Shown here piece by piece: positions 19,315 through 27,470 of a stretch of 53,432 nucleotides of DNA. Positions within the stretch are counted from its first letter, which is position 1. Each line of letters opens with the position of its first letter. The notes beneath the pieces are model-generated. The model was not told the DNA's origin. It saw only the letters and a list, made by a program, of their open reading frames with translations, and ran no database searches. The DNA is from Vibrio ouci. Lineage in GTDB: Bacteria; Pseudomonadota; Gammaproteobacteria; Enterobacterales; Vibrionaceae. The DNA lies in NCBI RefSeq assembly GCF_004551525.1, contig NZ_SATR01000032.1, positions 138-53,569 on the forward strand, in the 5' to 3' direction. The position numbers and the translations under genes were made by a program.

Positions 19315-19327
19315 GTGACAATGTCAC
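19315..19327. other. matS site 1 (MatP binding site)
   Basis: GTGACAATGTCAC is a perfect match to the matS consensus GTGAC-R-N-Y-GTCAC. It lies in the pyrD-zapC gap. A larger inverted repeat overlaps it: TCAAAGTGA at 19304-19312 can pair with TCACTTTGA at 19324-19332. Confidence 0.9.
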
Positions 19328-19361
19328 TTTGAATTAGTGACAAAAAAGCTGACGTGAAACG

Positions 19362-19395
19362 AGAGGAAATGCATAGTCATTTCCTCTTTTTTTTT
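19362..19395 (+). terminator. Rho-independent terminator of pyrD
   Basis: AGAGGAAATG and CATTTCCTCT pair around a 6-base loop and are followed by about ten U. Confidence 0.92.
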
Positions 19396-19482
19396 GCGAG
19401 AGAGGGAATAGAATTTCAATATTATTTGGAAGGTAATTAAGCGTTTTACCTAATAATGTAAAAACTAACCAGAGATGGAACG

Positions 19483-20028
19483 ATGCTTAAACCTAGTGAC
19501 AAATGGACATGGTATTACGAAGACTCAGAAGGGCATTTAATGCTCGATCTGGGAAACGAAATGCTATTTAAAACAAATCTTCCTCGCAAACTGATTGTCG
19601 ATTGCGCAATTGGTATAAACGAATTCTCTGTGGATGATGCGTCTGCCTATCAAGGCTACAAGGAGCAAATTGCTCATCTTGATTTAAGCGAACCAAGACA
19701 AGCGGAACTCGCTCTGTATTGCGTAGCTGCAAAACGTTTCCACAAACCTGTCCAGCCAAAAAGTTGGTTCTTTGATTCAGTGGCCGATGGTTCAATCAAC
19801 CCTGAAGAGGGTGATTTGATTCGCTTGTCAAACAGCCATAATGAAGGTTACTTCATTGTCCTAGAAGTAGGAGAGAGCGCAAGCTTATGCGCCTCGGTCT
19901 GCTTAGAAGAGTTTGCATTGAGTGGCTCAAAAAGTCTTAAGTTCGGTGAAGCAATTAAAGTCATGCATGACCGTATGGCGATTGTGAATCACTTTTTTAC
20001 CGTTCAGCCCATCAGAATGGTGAGCTAA
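19483..20028 (+). CDS. zapC: Cell division protein ZapC
   Basis: 181 residues. ZapC binds FtsZ and promotes bundling of filaments in the division ring. The start MLKPSDKWTWYYEDSEGHLM and the following LDLGNEMLFKTNLPRK segment are typical of the family, and the pyrD-zapC-rlmKL order is that of E. coli. Soluble, no signal peptide. The ribosome site before the ATG is GAGATGGAAC, moderate. Separate unit between two terminators. Confidence 0.92.
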   Translation: MLKPSDKWTWYYEDSEGHLMLDLGNEMLFKTNLPRKLIVDCAIGINEFSVDDASAYQGYKEQIAHLDLSEPRQAELALYCVAAKRFHKPVQPKSWFFDSVADGSINPEEGDLIRLSNSHNEGYFIVLEVGESASLCASVCLEEFALSGSKSLKFGEAIKVMHDRMAIVNHFFTVQPIRMVS

Positions 20029-20060
20029 AACCCATTATCGTTCCTTTTGTTTCATTTCCT

Positions 20061-20086
20061 GCCAGCTATCCAGCTGGCTTTTTTTT
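20061..20086 (+). terminator. Rho-independent terminator of zapC
   Basis: GCCAGCT and AGCTGGC pair around ATCC and are followed by ten U, 32 bases past the zapC stop. Confidence 0.92.
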
Positions 20087-20453
20087 GCCCAATTTTCCGC
20101 TAATACAATAATCGGCAGGGCACAACTGTGAACTTGGTTCGATTTTTGAGCAAATAACATTCAATTAATCACTACACCAGCACGAATCTTTTCCTTAAAA
20201 ATGGTCACAAGTTCCCCATTTAGGGCTATTTTGAAAGGAAATTACACATTTGATCTCCATTGGTATAGACCAAATTCAATGCGAATAAGTATTCACTTCG
20301 CCTTTAGGCCCCTTTATTTGGTTAAAAGTAAAAGCTTTCTTAGAGGAGAAATGAAATTCGATTACTCAAGTCAAAAGTGGCGAATGAGTATTCAATTAAG
20401 AATTAAACGTGAGGAAAGTCGCTATTCGGCTAACGATATATGTTGATGTCAGG
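20087..20453 (+). other. long intergenic leader before rlmKL with a spaced direct repeat
   Basis: No convincing gene is seen. A frame of up to 81 codons (20201-20446) lacks a well-placed ribosome site, matches nothing known to me, and its end runs close to the rlmKL -10 box. The stretch holds a near-identical pair, GCGAATAAGTATTCACTT (20281) and GCGAATGAGTATTCAATT (20380), and an inverted repeat TTGGT-ATAG-ACCAA (20260-20273). A GAGGAG at 20343 precedes an ATG at 20351 by only 2 bases. Confidence 0.4.
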
Positions 20454-20459
20454 TATAAT
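20454..20459 (+). promoter_or_regulatory. -10 box of the rlmKL promoter
   Basis: A perfect TATAAT lies 35 bases before the chosen rlmKL ATG. No good -35 is visible at 16-18 bases (TAACGA at 17), so it may need help from an activator or the upstream repeat region. It supports the start at 20494 over the in-frame ATG at 20440. Confidence 0.5.
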
Positions 20460-20493
20460 GGGGGGTCATTTTCTACAGAATAAAAAGATCACT

Positions 20494-22617
20494 ATGCATC
20501 AATATCTTGCGGTTACTTCCAATGGCCTCGAAAACCTTCTGGTTGAGGAGCTTACAAAGCTAGGCATTTCGAATGCTAAACCTGTGCAAGCGGGCGTTCG
20601 CTTTAAAGCTTCTAATGAACAGATTTATCGTTGTTGTTTGTGGAGCCGTCTGGCATCGCGTTTTGTTCGTGTGTTATCGGAGTTCACTTGTAACGACGAC
20701 ATGGACTTATACCTAGCGACTTCTTCAGTAAATTGGGTCAACCAATTCCATAGCTCTAAAAAGTTTGTTGTTGATTTCAATGGTACTAACCGTGAAATCA
20801 GAAACAGCCAATACGGTGCGATGAAGGTTAAAGATGCAGTAGTGGATTGCTTTGAGAAGAAAAGCTTACCAAGACCGTCGATCAGTAAAGATCATGCAGA
20901 TCTTCGTATTCACGTTCGTCTACACCGCGATAAAGCTATCCTGGGTGTCGATATGGTCGGTGGTGGTCTTCATCAACGCGGCTATCGTCCTGCTTCGGGC
21001 AAAGCACCTTTGCGTGAGACATTAGCAGCAGCGATTATCCTGCGTAGTGGCTGGACTGCTGACAAGCCGTTGTTAGACCCTATGTGTGGTTCAGGTACTT
21101 TGCTTATCGAAGCTGCAATGATGGCCGCTAACATGGCTCCAGGTGTTAAACGCGAAAAGTGGGGCTTTGAATCACTAGAAGATTTTGAACCTGACCTTTG
21201 GGCTGAGGTTAAATCTGAGGCGTCAGTACAAGCTCGCCGAGGCGTCAATAAAATTGACACTAAATTCTACGGCTTTGACAATGATGCGCGCGTAATCCAA
21301 ACCGCTCGCGATAATGCTCGCCGCGCTGGTGTTGATTCACTGATCGAATTTAAAGAAGGTGATGCGGCTCAAGTATTACGTCCAGAAGGCTTCGAAGAGG
21401 GTGTTATTGTATCAAACCCGCCATATGGTGAGCGTCTGGGTACACATCCTGGTCTAATCGCTTTATACACAGCATTTGGTGCGCAACTAAAAGCTCAGTT
21501 TGGTGGTTGCCAAGCTTCAATCTTCTCTAGCTCTGACGAACTATTAAGTTGTCTACGTATGCGCGCAGACAAGCAATTCAAGCTCAATAACGGCGCGCTG
21601 CCTTGTCAGCAAAAGAATTATTCAATCAGTGCTCGTCAGTCTGAAAATAAAGGTGACAATGTCACGGAGCAGGTTATAGCACCTGACTTCTCAAACCGTC
21701 TTAAGAAAAATATTGGCAAGATTGGTAAGTGGGCTCGTAAAGAGCAACTAGATTGTTACCGTATTTATGATGCTGACTTGCCTGATTACAACGTTGCAAT
21801 CGACGTATATCTGGATCAATTAGTGATTCAAGAGTACGCAGCACCGAAAAACATCCCTGAAGAGACTGCTAAACGCCGTTTAACGGACATTATCCGCGCT
21901 GCGATACAAGTTACAGGTACTGAGGCAAACAAAGTTGTTCTTAAAGTGAGAGAGAAGCAGAAAGGCCGCTCTCAATACCAAAAGCTATCTCAAGAATCTG
22001 AAAAGCTAGAGGTGAACGAATACGGCGTTAAACTCATCGTTAATCTGCATGACTACCTTGATACGGGCTTGTTCTTAGATCATAAGATTACTCGTCGTAA
22101 ACTGGGTGAAATGGCTGCAGGTAAAGATTTCTTGAACCTATTCGCTTATACAGGTTCTGCAACTGTACACGCTGCATGTGGTGGTGCTAAATCTACAACA
22201 ACCGTAGATATGTCTAACACTTATCTAGAGTGGGCGAAAGACAACATGAAGCTTAATGGTCAAGTGGGCCGCCAGCACCGCTTTGAGCAAGCAGACTGCT
22301 TACAATGGTTAGAGAAGTCGACAGGTCAGTTCGATTTGATTTTCATCGATCCGCCAACGTTCTCTAACTCTAAACGTATGGAACAGAGCTTTGATATTCA
22401 ACGCGATCATATCCAGCTTATGAGAAACTTGAAACGTCTCCTTCGTCCTGAAGGCACTATAGTGTTCTCAAATAACAAGCGCCATTTCAAGATGGACTTA
22501 GAGTCTCTGCAAGAGTTAGGACTGGAAGCTAAGAACATTTCTAGTCAAACGATGCCATTAGACTTTTCACGTAACAAACATATTCACAACTGTTGGGTAC
22601 TAAAACACAAGGACTAG
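20494..22617 (+). CDS. rlmL: 23S rRNA (guanine-N2-2445/N7-2069) methyltransferase RlmKL
   Basis: 707 residues from the ATG at 20494. A start at 20440 would add 18 residues but lies upstream of the -10 box. Bifunctional ribosome maturation enzyme: the N-terminal half makes m2G2445 and the C-terminal half m7G2069 of 23S rRNA. A THUMP region (about 45-155) is followed by the RlmL methyltransferase with DPMCGSGTLLIEAA at 195 and the catalytic NPPYGERL near 308. The RlmK half has FLNLFAYTGSATVHAA near 546 and FIDPPTFSNS near 618. A matS site lies inside the gene at 21653. Ends 9 bases before the glutaredoxin-like gene. Confidence 0.95.
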   Translation: MHQYLAVTSNGLENLLVEELTKLGISNAKPVQAGVRFKASNEQIYRCCLWSRLASRFVRVLSEFTCNDDMDLYLATSSVNWVNQFHSSKKFVVDFNGTNREIRNSQYGAMKVKDAVVDCFEKKSLPRPSISKDHADLRIHVRLHRDKAILGVDMVGGGLHQRGYRPASGKAPLRETLAAAIILRSGWTADKPLLDPMCGSGTLLIEAAMMAANMAPGVKREKWGFESLEDFEPDLWAEVKSEASVQARRGVNKIDTKFYGFDNDARVIQTARDNARRAGVDSLIEFKEGDAAQVLRPEGFEEGVIVSNPPYGERLGTHPGLIALYTAFGAQLKAQFGGCQASIFSSSDELLSCLRMRADKQFKLNNGALPCQQKNYSISARQSENKGDNVTEQVIAPDFSNRLKKNIGKIGKWARKEQLDCYRIYDADLPDYNVAIDVYLDQLVIQEYAAPKNIPEETAKRRLTDIIRAAIQVTGTEANKVVLKVREKQKGRSQYQKLSQESEKLEVNEYGVKLIVNLHDYLDTGLFLDHKITRRKLGEMAAGKDFLNLFAYTGSATVHAACGGAKSTTTVDMSNTYLEWAKDNMKLNGQVGRQHRFEQADCLQWLEKSTGQFDLIFIDPPTFSNSKRMEQSFDIQRDHIQLMRNLKRLLRPEGTIVFSNNKRHFKMDLESLQELGLEAKNISSQTMPLDFSRNKHIHNCWVLKHKD
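21653..21665. other. matS site 2 (MatP binding site), inside rlmKL
   Basis: GTGACAATGTCAC, identical to site 1 and a perfect consensus match, within coding sequence at Gly-Asp-Asn-Val-Thr. Confidence 0.9.
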
Positions 22618-22626
22618 TTAAGTATC

Positions 22627-22866
22627 GTGATCACTTTGTACAGTACAGAAGGGTGCCATCTTTGTGAGATGGCATTTCACTTAACTCAACAACTCAAAAT
22701 ATCAGATCAGGTCGAAATTGTAGATATCGCATTTGATGATGAGCTCTTTTCTCGTTACGGGGTCACTATTCCCGTGCTGAATTATCAAGGAAATGAGCTC
22801 AATTGGCCTTTTGATTTGGAACAACTACAAGCTTGGTTAGAAAACAATGGCATTGCTAACAATTAA
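22627..22866 (+). CDS. glutaredoxin-like small protein (CxxC, DUF836 type)
   Basis: 79 residues with a GTG start at 22627. MITLYSTEGCHLCEMAFHL has the thioredoxin-fold redox motif Cys10-His-Leu-Cys13, and IPVLNYQGNELNWPF supplies the cis-proline region. The family is glutaredoxin-like with undefined partners. The gene begins 9 bases after rlmKL and its last 20 bases overlap the start of uup, so the three are probably one transcript with coupled translation. Confidence 0.85.
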   Translation: MITLYSTEGCHLCEMAFHLTQQLKISDQVEIVDIAFDDELFSRYGVTIPVLNYQGNELNWPFDLEQLQAWLENNGIANN

Positions 22867-24763
22867 TAACGGATTACTGGCTTACGGTGATCATCCTTTA
22901 CTAGACCATTCGGACTTCGCGCTTCAAGAAAACGAGCGTGTTTGTTTAGTAGGTCGCAACGGCGCTGGTAAATCTACCTTGATGAAGGTATTAGCCGGCG
23001 AGGTCATTCTTGATGACGGTAAACTTACAGTTACTCAAGATGTTGTGGTTTCAAGACTTGAGCAAGATCCACCTCGTAACCAAGAAGGTACCGTTTTTGA
23101 CTACGTTGCTGGTGGGTTGGCTGAAATTGGTGAAAAGCTTAAGATCTATCAAGATCAGCTGGATCTGATAGCGGTAGATGCGTCTGAACAAAACATTAAT
23201 AAGTTAGCGCGCATCCAAGAAGAGCTAGAAATTAATGGTGCTTGGCGTTTTGAAGACCGTATTGAAAACGTGCTGGCGGCTTTGAAGCTCGATGGTCATA
23301 CAAAGCTGACGGATTTATCAGGTGGCTGGCAGCGTAAAGCAGCCCTTGCTCGTGCTTTGGTGCGCGACCCAGACGTATTACTGCTTGATGAACCAACTAA
23401 CCACCTAGATGTGACAACGATTGAATGGTTAGAGAACTTCCTTAAAGATTTTCGCGGCTCAATCATTTTCATCTCACACGATCGCGCGTTCATTAAATCA
23501 ATGGCGACTCGCATTGTCGACTTAGACCGTGGCAAACTCGCTTCATTCCCAGGTGATTATGAGAACTATCTGGTAGAGAAAGAAGAGGCGTTACGTGTTG
23601 AGGAAATGCAAAACGCTGAATTTGATAAAAAGCTCGCTCAAGAAGAAGTTTGGATTCGTCAGGGTATTAAGGCGCGTCGTACTCGTAATGAAGGGCGTGT
23701 GAGAGCACTTAAAAAGCTTCGTGAAGAACGCAGTGACCGCCGTGAAGTTCAAGGTAAAGCCAATATTCAAATTGATGATGCAGCGCGCTCTGGCAAGATC
23801 GTGTTTGAAGCTAAGAATATCAATTACAGTATTGATGGTAAGTCTATCGTTAAGGACTTTTCGTTCAATATCATGCGTGGCGACCGTATAGCGCTGATTG
23901 GCCCTAATGGTTGCGGTAAGAGTACACTGCTTAAGCTATTGCTGAACGATCTTCAGCCACAGTCCGGTAAACTGCATTGCGGTACTAAGTTAGAAGTAGC
24001 GTATTTTGACCAATATCGTGAAATCCTAGACCCTGAGAAGTCAGTTATTGACAACTTAGCCGATGGTAAACAAGAGGTCATGGTCGGCGGACGCCAGCGC
24101 CATGCTTTAAGCTACCTGCAAGACTTCTTATTTGCACCAAAGCGTGCACGTACTCCAGTTAAAGCATTATCAGGTGGTGAAAAGAACCGCTTGTTACTTG
24201 CTCGAATTTTCCTCAGATCAAACAACTTGTTGGTGTTAGATGAACCAACTAACGATCTTGATATCGAAACTTTGGAACTTTTGGAAGATTTGCTTGCCAA
24301 TTATCAGGGTACGTTACTACTTGTGAGTCACGATCGTCAGTTTGTGGACAATACGGTGACTACGAGTTGGATTTTCGAAGGCGAAGGTGTTATTGAAGAA
24401 TTTGTCGGTGGTTATCACGACGCTCAGCAGCAACGTCTACAAAGCCATCAAGCACGATCGGATGAAAAATCATCTAAAAGTGCTAAACAGGTTGAGGAAA
24501 CTCCCAAAACTGTAGTGGTTAAGAGTAAGCCTAAGAAGTTATCTTATAAACTGCAGCGAGAGTTAGAAGCGTTACCCGCAAAACTTGAAGAATTAGAATC
24601 TGAAATCGAGAATTTGCAAGAGCAGGTCAACAGCGCAGACTTCTTTTCAAAGCCTGTCGACCAGACGCAACCAATATTAGATAAGTTAGCTGCTACTGAG
24701 CAGGAACTTGAAATTGCCTTCGAACGCTGGGAAGAGCTAGAGGCAATGCAACAGGAAAGTTAA
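22847..24763 (+). CDS. uup: ABC-F ATPase Uup
   Basis: 638 residues with two ABC domains and no membrane segments. Uup is a ribosome-associated ABC-F protein; in E. coli its loss raises precise excision of transposons, and it acts in ribosome assembly or recovery. Walker A motifs are GRNGAGKST (near 36) and GPNGCGKST (near 351). Signatures are LSGGW (near 158) and LSGGE (near 443). The charged linker between the domains is visible near 240-300. The C-terminal segment from about 560 is a coiled coil typical of Uup. The start lies inside the glutaredoxin-like gene. Confidence 0.95.
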   Translation: MALLTINNGLLAYGDHPLLDHSDFALQENERVCLVGRNGAGKSTLMKVLAGEVILDDGKLTVTQDVVVSRLEQDPPRNQEGTVFDYVAGGLAEIGEKLKIYQDQLDLIAVDASEQNINKLARIQEELEINGAWRFEDRIENVLAALKLDGHTKLTDLSGGWQRKAALARALVRDPDVLLLDEPTNHLDVTTIEWLENFLKDFRGSIIFISHDRAFIKSMATRIVDLDRGKLASFPGDYENYLVEKEEALRVEEMQNAEFDKKLAQEEVWIRQGIKARRTRNEGRVRALKKLREERSDRREVQGKANIQIDDAARSGKIVFEAKNINYSIDGKSIVKDFSFNIMRGDRIALIGPNGCGKSTLLKLLLNDLQPQSGKLHCGTKLEVAYFDQYREILDPEKSVIDNLADGKQEVMVGGRQRHALSYLQDFLFAPKRARTPVKALSGGEKNRLLLARIFLRSNNLLVLDEPTNDLDIETLELLEDLLANYQGTLLLVSHDRQFVDNTVTTSWIFEGEGVIEEFVGGYHDAQQQRLQSHQARSDEKSSKSAKQVEETPKTVVVKSKPKKLSYKLQRELEALPAKLEELESEIENLQEQVNSADFFSKPVDQTQPILDKLAATEQELEIAFERWEELEAMQQES

Positions 24764-24769
24764 GATCAA

Positions 24770-26347
24770 ATGAGTAGTAAAATTTTTAAGATTTCAGCAG
24801 TTGCGGCAACCGTCGCAGCTTCTTTCGCAGCTAACGCGGCGTTATACAACGTTTACAAGTATGACGACAGTTCCGCAGTGCAGACATACGGTGTTGCGAT
24901 CTCGCCAGTAACTGATTCAGGCCAAACGAACTGTTTCAGTGATAGCTGTGATCAGCAAACATCAGCAATCGCTTATGAAGGTAAGCGATACCAAGAAGGC
25001 TTTCAGTACCGTGATGAATCACCGTTCTTAGTCAACTTCGGTTTTGATTACATTGATCAAGGCGATAATGTATACGACAACTTCCGTTCGTACTGTTACA
25101 ACTATCTTGGTTACACCGACTCACTGTGTGAAAACTGGGCAAATAGCCAGTATACGAATGGCTACGCAAATGAGTTTGAAAATAGTGATATAAACAATTC
25201 AAAAGCATACCTTGAGAACAGCGATGTTCAATCGGCTCAGGGCAACGTAATTGTTAACAGTATCGATGCTTCTGGAGAGCCTGTAGGTAACTACCAAACT
25301 AGTACTCGCCGTAACACTGCTTATGCAGGTACTGATACCTTTATCGATGGAGATCGTTCTCGTGCATGGGCTCAGTATACTGATGGCTCAGATGTCTACA
25401 CAGTTGGTAGTGTTTCAACAAAATATGGTTCAGCGAGCGATTACACCTCGAAAGCAGCTATTTGGAAAGGCACTACACTAACATCTGTTGCTTGGGATAG
25501 TGCGGCTGTTCGTGATCGCGTAATGCCACAAGGTAGCGCTCGAGATATTACAAAAGTCTCTTCTACACTTTATGCCGTTGGTTATAACAGTGACATTGAT
25601 GAGCGCCTACGTGCAAGCGTTTTCTCTTCCGGCGATAACGGCAACACATGGACATCGACATTTGTTACTGGGTTCGATGGCGGCGATCGTGATTTAGATA
25701 ACTACCTGAACTCATCACTGACAGCCGTAAGTGAAAACGGTGTAGCCGTTGGTACGTATAAGCTTAGAGATGTCGTAAGTAATGGTGCATACAGTAACGG
25801 ATTATTCTACGTAACAGACGTAGCTAACCCAACAGCGAAAGTGTTCTCTGGTGATATCTTCTTTACTGGTGCAAACGGCTTAATCGGCGGCATTAACAAA
25901 TACGATGAAGTAGTGGGTGCTGTTGATTTTGAAACTCACCGTGAAGTTGATGGTCAGCCACGTGCGCAAAGAGGTTTCATTACTCAGCTAACGACTAAAG
26001 CTCAGGCACCACTTCAAGGTAAAGCATGGTACCTTGATGACCTTACATATGGTGGCGATGCGCTAGCTTCGAACAATGACTACCGCATTATCCAAGCGGG
26101 TGACATTAATGATGCTGGTGTGATTGCAGCAACGGCATACTACTGTGAAGGCGGTTACGCTAGTGACGCAATCGATGCGGCGTGTAGCGGTTCATCTAAG
26201 TTGGTCGCGGTGAAACTTGTGCCTATTAGTGGCAGCACTGCAATTACTAAACGTCCTGTGGAAACTTCAACAGTTGAACGCCAGGGGGGCTCGTTAGGCT
26301 TCTTCGCTCTGACACTTCTAGGCCTGCTTGGGTTCCGTAGAAAATAG
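24770..26347 (+). CDS. exported DUF3466 protein with GlyGly-CTERM-like tail
   Basis: 525 residues. A signal peptide is clear (about 1-23, ending ANA). The body is rich in Asp, Asn, Ser and Tyr with repeated short beta segments and paired cysteines (near 45 and 50; 100 and 110), consistent with an extracytoplasmic beta-rich protein of the DUF3466 family. The C-terminus is GGSLGFFALTLLGLLGFRRK: a Gly-Gly-Ser, a hydrophobic helix and a basic end, the tripartite form of GlyGly-CTERM signals processed by rhombosortase in Vibrio. The ATG is 6 bases after the uup stop, so it is probably the last gene of the rlmKL-uup transcript. Function unknown. Confidence 0.85.
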   Translation: MSSKIFKISAVAATVAASFAANAALYNVYKYDDSSAVQTYGVAISPVTDSGQTNCFSDSCDQQTSAIAYEGKRYQEGFQYRDESPFLVNFGFDYIDQGDNVYDNFRSYCYNYLGYTDSLCENWANSQYTNGYANEFENSDINNSKAYLENSDVQSAQGNVIVNSIDASGEPVGNYQTSTRRNTAYAGTDTFIDGDRSRAWAQYTDGSDVYTVGSVSTKYGSASDYTSKAAIWKGTTLTSVAWDSAAVRDRVMPQGSARDITKVSSTLYAVGYNSDIDERLRASVFSSGDNGNTWTSTFVTGFDGGDRDLDNYLNSSLTAVSENGVAVGTYKLRDVVSNGAYSNGLFYVTDVANPTAKVFSGDIFFTGANGLIGGINKYDEVVGAVDFETHREVDGQPRAQRGFITQLTTKAQAPLQGKAWYLDDLTYGGDALASNNDYRIIQAGDINDAGVIAATAYYCEGGYASDAIDAACSGSSKLVAVKLVPISGSTAITKRPVETSTVERQGGSLGFFALTLLGLLGFRRK

Positions 26348-26363
26348 GTTAAATATTCAACAA

Positions 26364-26402
26364 GGGCACAGGTTCACAATTTTGAATCTGTGCCTTTTTT
26401 TT
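26364..26402 (+). terminator. Rho-independent terminator of the rlmKL-uup-DUF3466 unit
   Basis: GGCACAGGTTCA and TGAATCTGTGCC pair with one mismatched position (G opposite A) around a short loop, followed by eight U. Confidence 0.92.
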
Positions 26403-26555
26403 ATCTTGAATAAAGCCAAATTTTGATCGAATCTTAATCTAGAAGCCATAAAAGCTTCACGTCTATCACGTAAAGAGGCGAGCAATGAGATTGCTGGTGG
26501 AGTGATGGATTTAAGTAGTACGTTAAGAAAACATTTTATGTATGAGGACGACACT

Positions 26556-26729
26556 ATGAAGAGACAAAAGCGTGACCGCTTAGAAAGAGCTCAATCTCAA
26601 GGATACAAAGCGGGCCTTAATGGCCGCTCAATGGAGGCATGTCCATACCAGCAGATGGATGCTCGATCTTATTGGCTTGGTGGTTGGCGCGATGCCAGAG
26701 AAGATAAACACTCTGGTCTCTACAAATAA
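26556..26729 (+). CDS. rmf: Ribosome modulation factor RMF
   Basis: 57 residues from the ATG at 26556, chosen because GAGGA lies about 8 bases upstream and the protein then starts MKRQKRDRLERAQ like E. coli RMF (55 residues). RMF binds 30S subunits in stationary phase or stress and drives formation of inactive 100S ribosome dimers. The family motif CPYQ and the segment YWLGGWRDAREDK are present. Monocistronic, between terminators. Confidence 0.95.
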   Translation: MKRQKRDRLERAQSQGYKAGLNGRSMEACPYQQMDARSYWLGGWRDAREDKHSGLYK

Positions 26730-26758
26730 CACTCAATCCACATACTTTGAAAGGATCT

Positions 26759-26777
26759 AGCCCCGAAAGGGGCTTTT
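26759..26777 (+). terminator. probable terminator of rmf
   Basis: AGCCCC and GGGGCT form a stem with a stable GAAA tetraloop. Only four U follow, so strength is uncertain. Confidence 0.6.
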
Positions 26778-26815
26778 AAATAGCAACCTAATGCACTATA
26801 ACTAAATATATTGTT

Positions 26816-26846
26816 ATGAAAAAAGCGACTAAAACTAGTCGCTTTT
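26816..26846 (-). terminator. terminator of fabA
   Basis: AAAAGCGACTA and TAGTCGCTTTT pair around AAAC. On the minus strand six or more U follow. It lies 15 bases past the fabA stop. Confidence 0.85.
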
Positions 26847-26860
26847 GAAAAATCTAATAC

Positions 26861-27379
26861 TTAAAACGCTGACGTATCTTGGAAAAGGCCAACTTTAAGA
26901 TCTTTCGCTACGTAGATTTCTTTACCGTCTACAAGAACGCGGCCATCAGCAAGACCCATAACTAATCTACGGTTAACAACGCGCTTCATGTGAATTTCGT
27001 AAGTCACTTTTTTCGCTGTAGGTAGGATTTGACCTGTGAACTTCACTTCACCAACACCTAGTGCGCGACCTTTACCTTTACCGCCAACCCAGCCTAGGTA
27101 GAAACCAACAAGCTGCCACATTGCGTCAAGACCAAGACAACCAGGCATTACTGGGTCACCAGGGAAGTGACAGTCAAAGAACCATAGGTCTGGAGTAATA
27201 TCTAGTTCAGCTAAGATAAGACCCTTACCGTAATCGCCTTCTGTTTCTGACATCTTACTGATGCGATCCATCATTAGCATGTTTGGCGCTGGTAGTTGAG
27301 GGTAACCCAGGCCGAACAGTTCACCTTGGCTAGATGCTAGAAGATCTTCACGGTTATAAGAATCACGTTTGTTTTGCAT
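26861..27379 (-). CDS. fabA: 3-hydroxydecanoyl-ACP dehydratase/isomerase FabA
   Basis: 172 residues from the ATG at 27379; a TTG two codons upstream is rejected because GGAG is spaced 9 bases from the ATG. FabA dehydrates beta-hydroxydecanoyl-ACP and isomerises the trans-2 product to cis-3, the branch point to unsaturated fatty acids. The hot-dog fold active site is visible in FDCHFPGDPVMPGCLGLDAM, with His71 and Asp85 at the E. coli positions. Upstream lie adjacent FadR-like and FabR-like operators. Beside lonH as in E. coli. Confidence 0.97.
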   Translation of the reverse strand: MQNKRDSYNREDLLASSQGELFGLGYPQLPAPNMLMMDRISKMSETEGDYGKGLILAELDITPDLWFFDCHFPGDPVMPGCLGLDAMWQLVGFYLGWVGGKGKGRALGVGEVKFTGQILPTAKKVTYEIHMKRVVNRRLVMGLADGRVLVDGKEIYVAKDLKVGLFQDTSAF

Positions 27380-27413
27380 TATCAATTACTCCAAATTTTG
27401 ATAGGAGCATGTT

Positions 27414-27431
27414 AGTGAACACGTGTACGCT
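27414..27431 (-). promoter_or_regulatory. FabR-like operator before fabA
   Basis: The minus strand reads AGCGTACACGTGTTCACT, very close to the palindromic FabR site of E. coli fabA and fabB. FabR represses unsaturated fatty-acid synthesis. Confidence 0.75.
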
Positions 27432-27448
27432 AAACAACTCCGATCAGT
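27432..27448 (-). promoter_or_regulatory. FadR-like operator before fabA
   Basis: The minus strand reads ACTGATCGGAGTTGTTT, close to the E. coli fabA FadR site, where FadR activates transcription. It directly abuts the FabR-like site on its upstream side, the same arrangement as in E. coli. Confidence 0.7.
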
Positions 27449-27470
27449 CCATTTTTTAATGATTTAAGTC

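Noticed and set aside
20201..20446. 81-codon plus-strand frame before rlmKL
   Set aside because: No well-spaced ribosome site, no recognisable family, and it overlaps the promoter region of rlmKL. The region is reported as a leader with repeats.
20440..20493. ATG at 20440 as rlmKL start
   Set aside because: It lies before a perfect -10 box, and the family N-terminus (MHQYLAVTSNG) begins at 20494.
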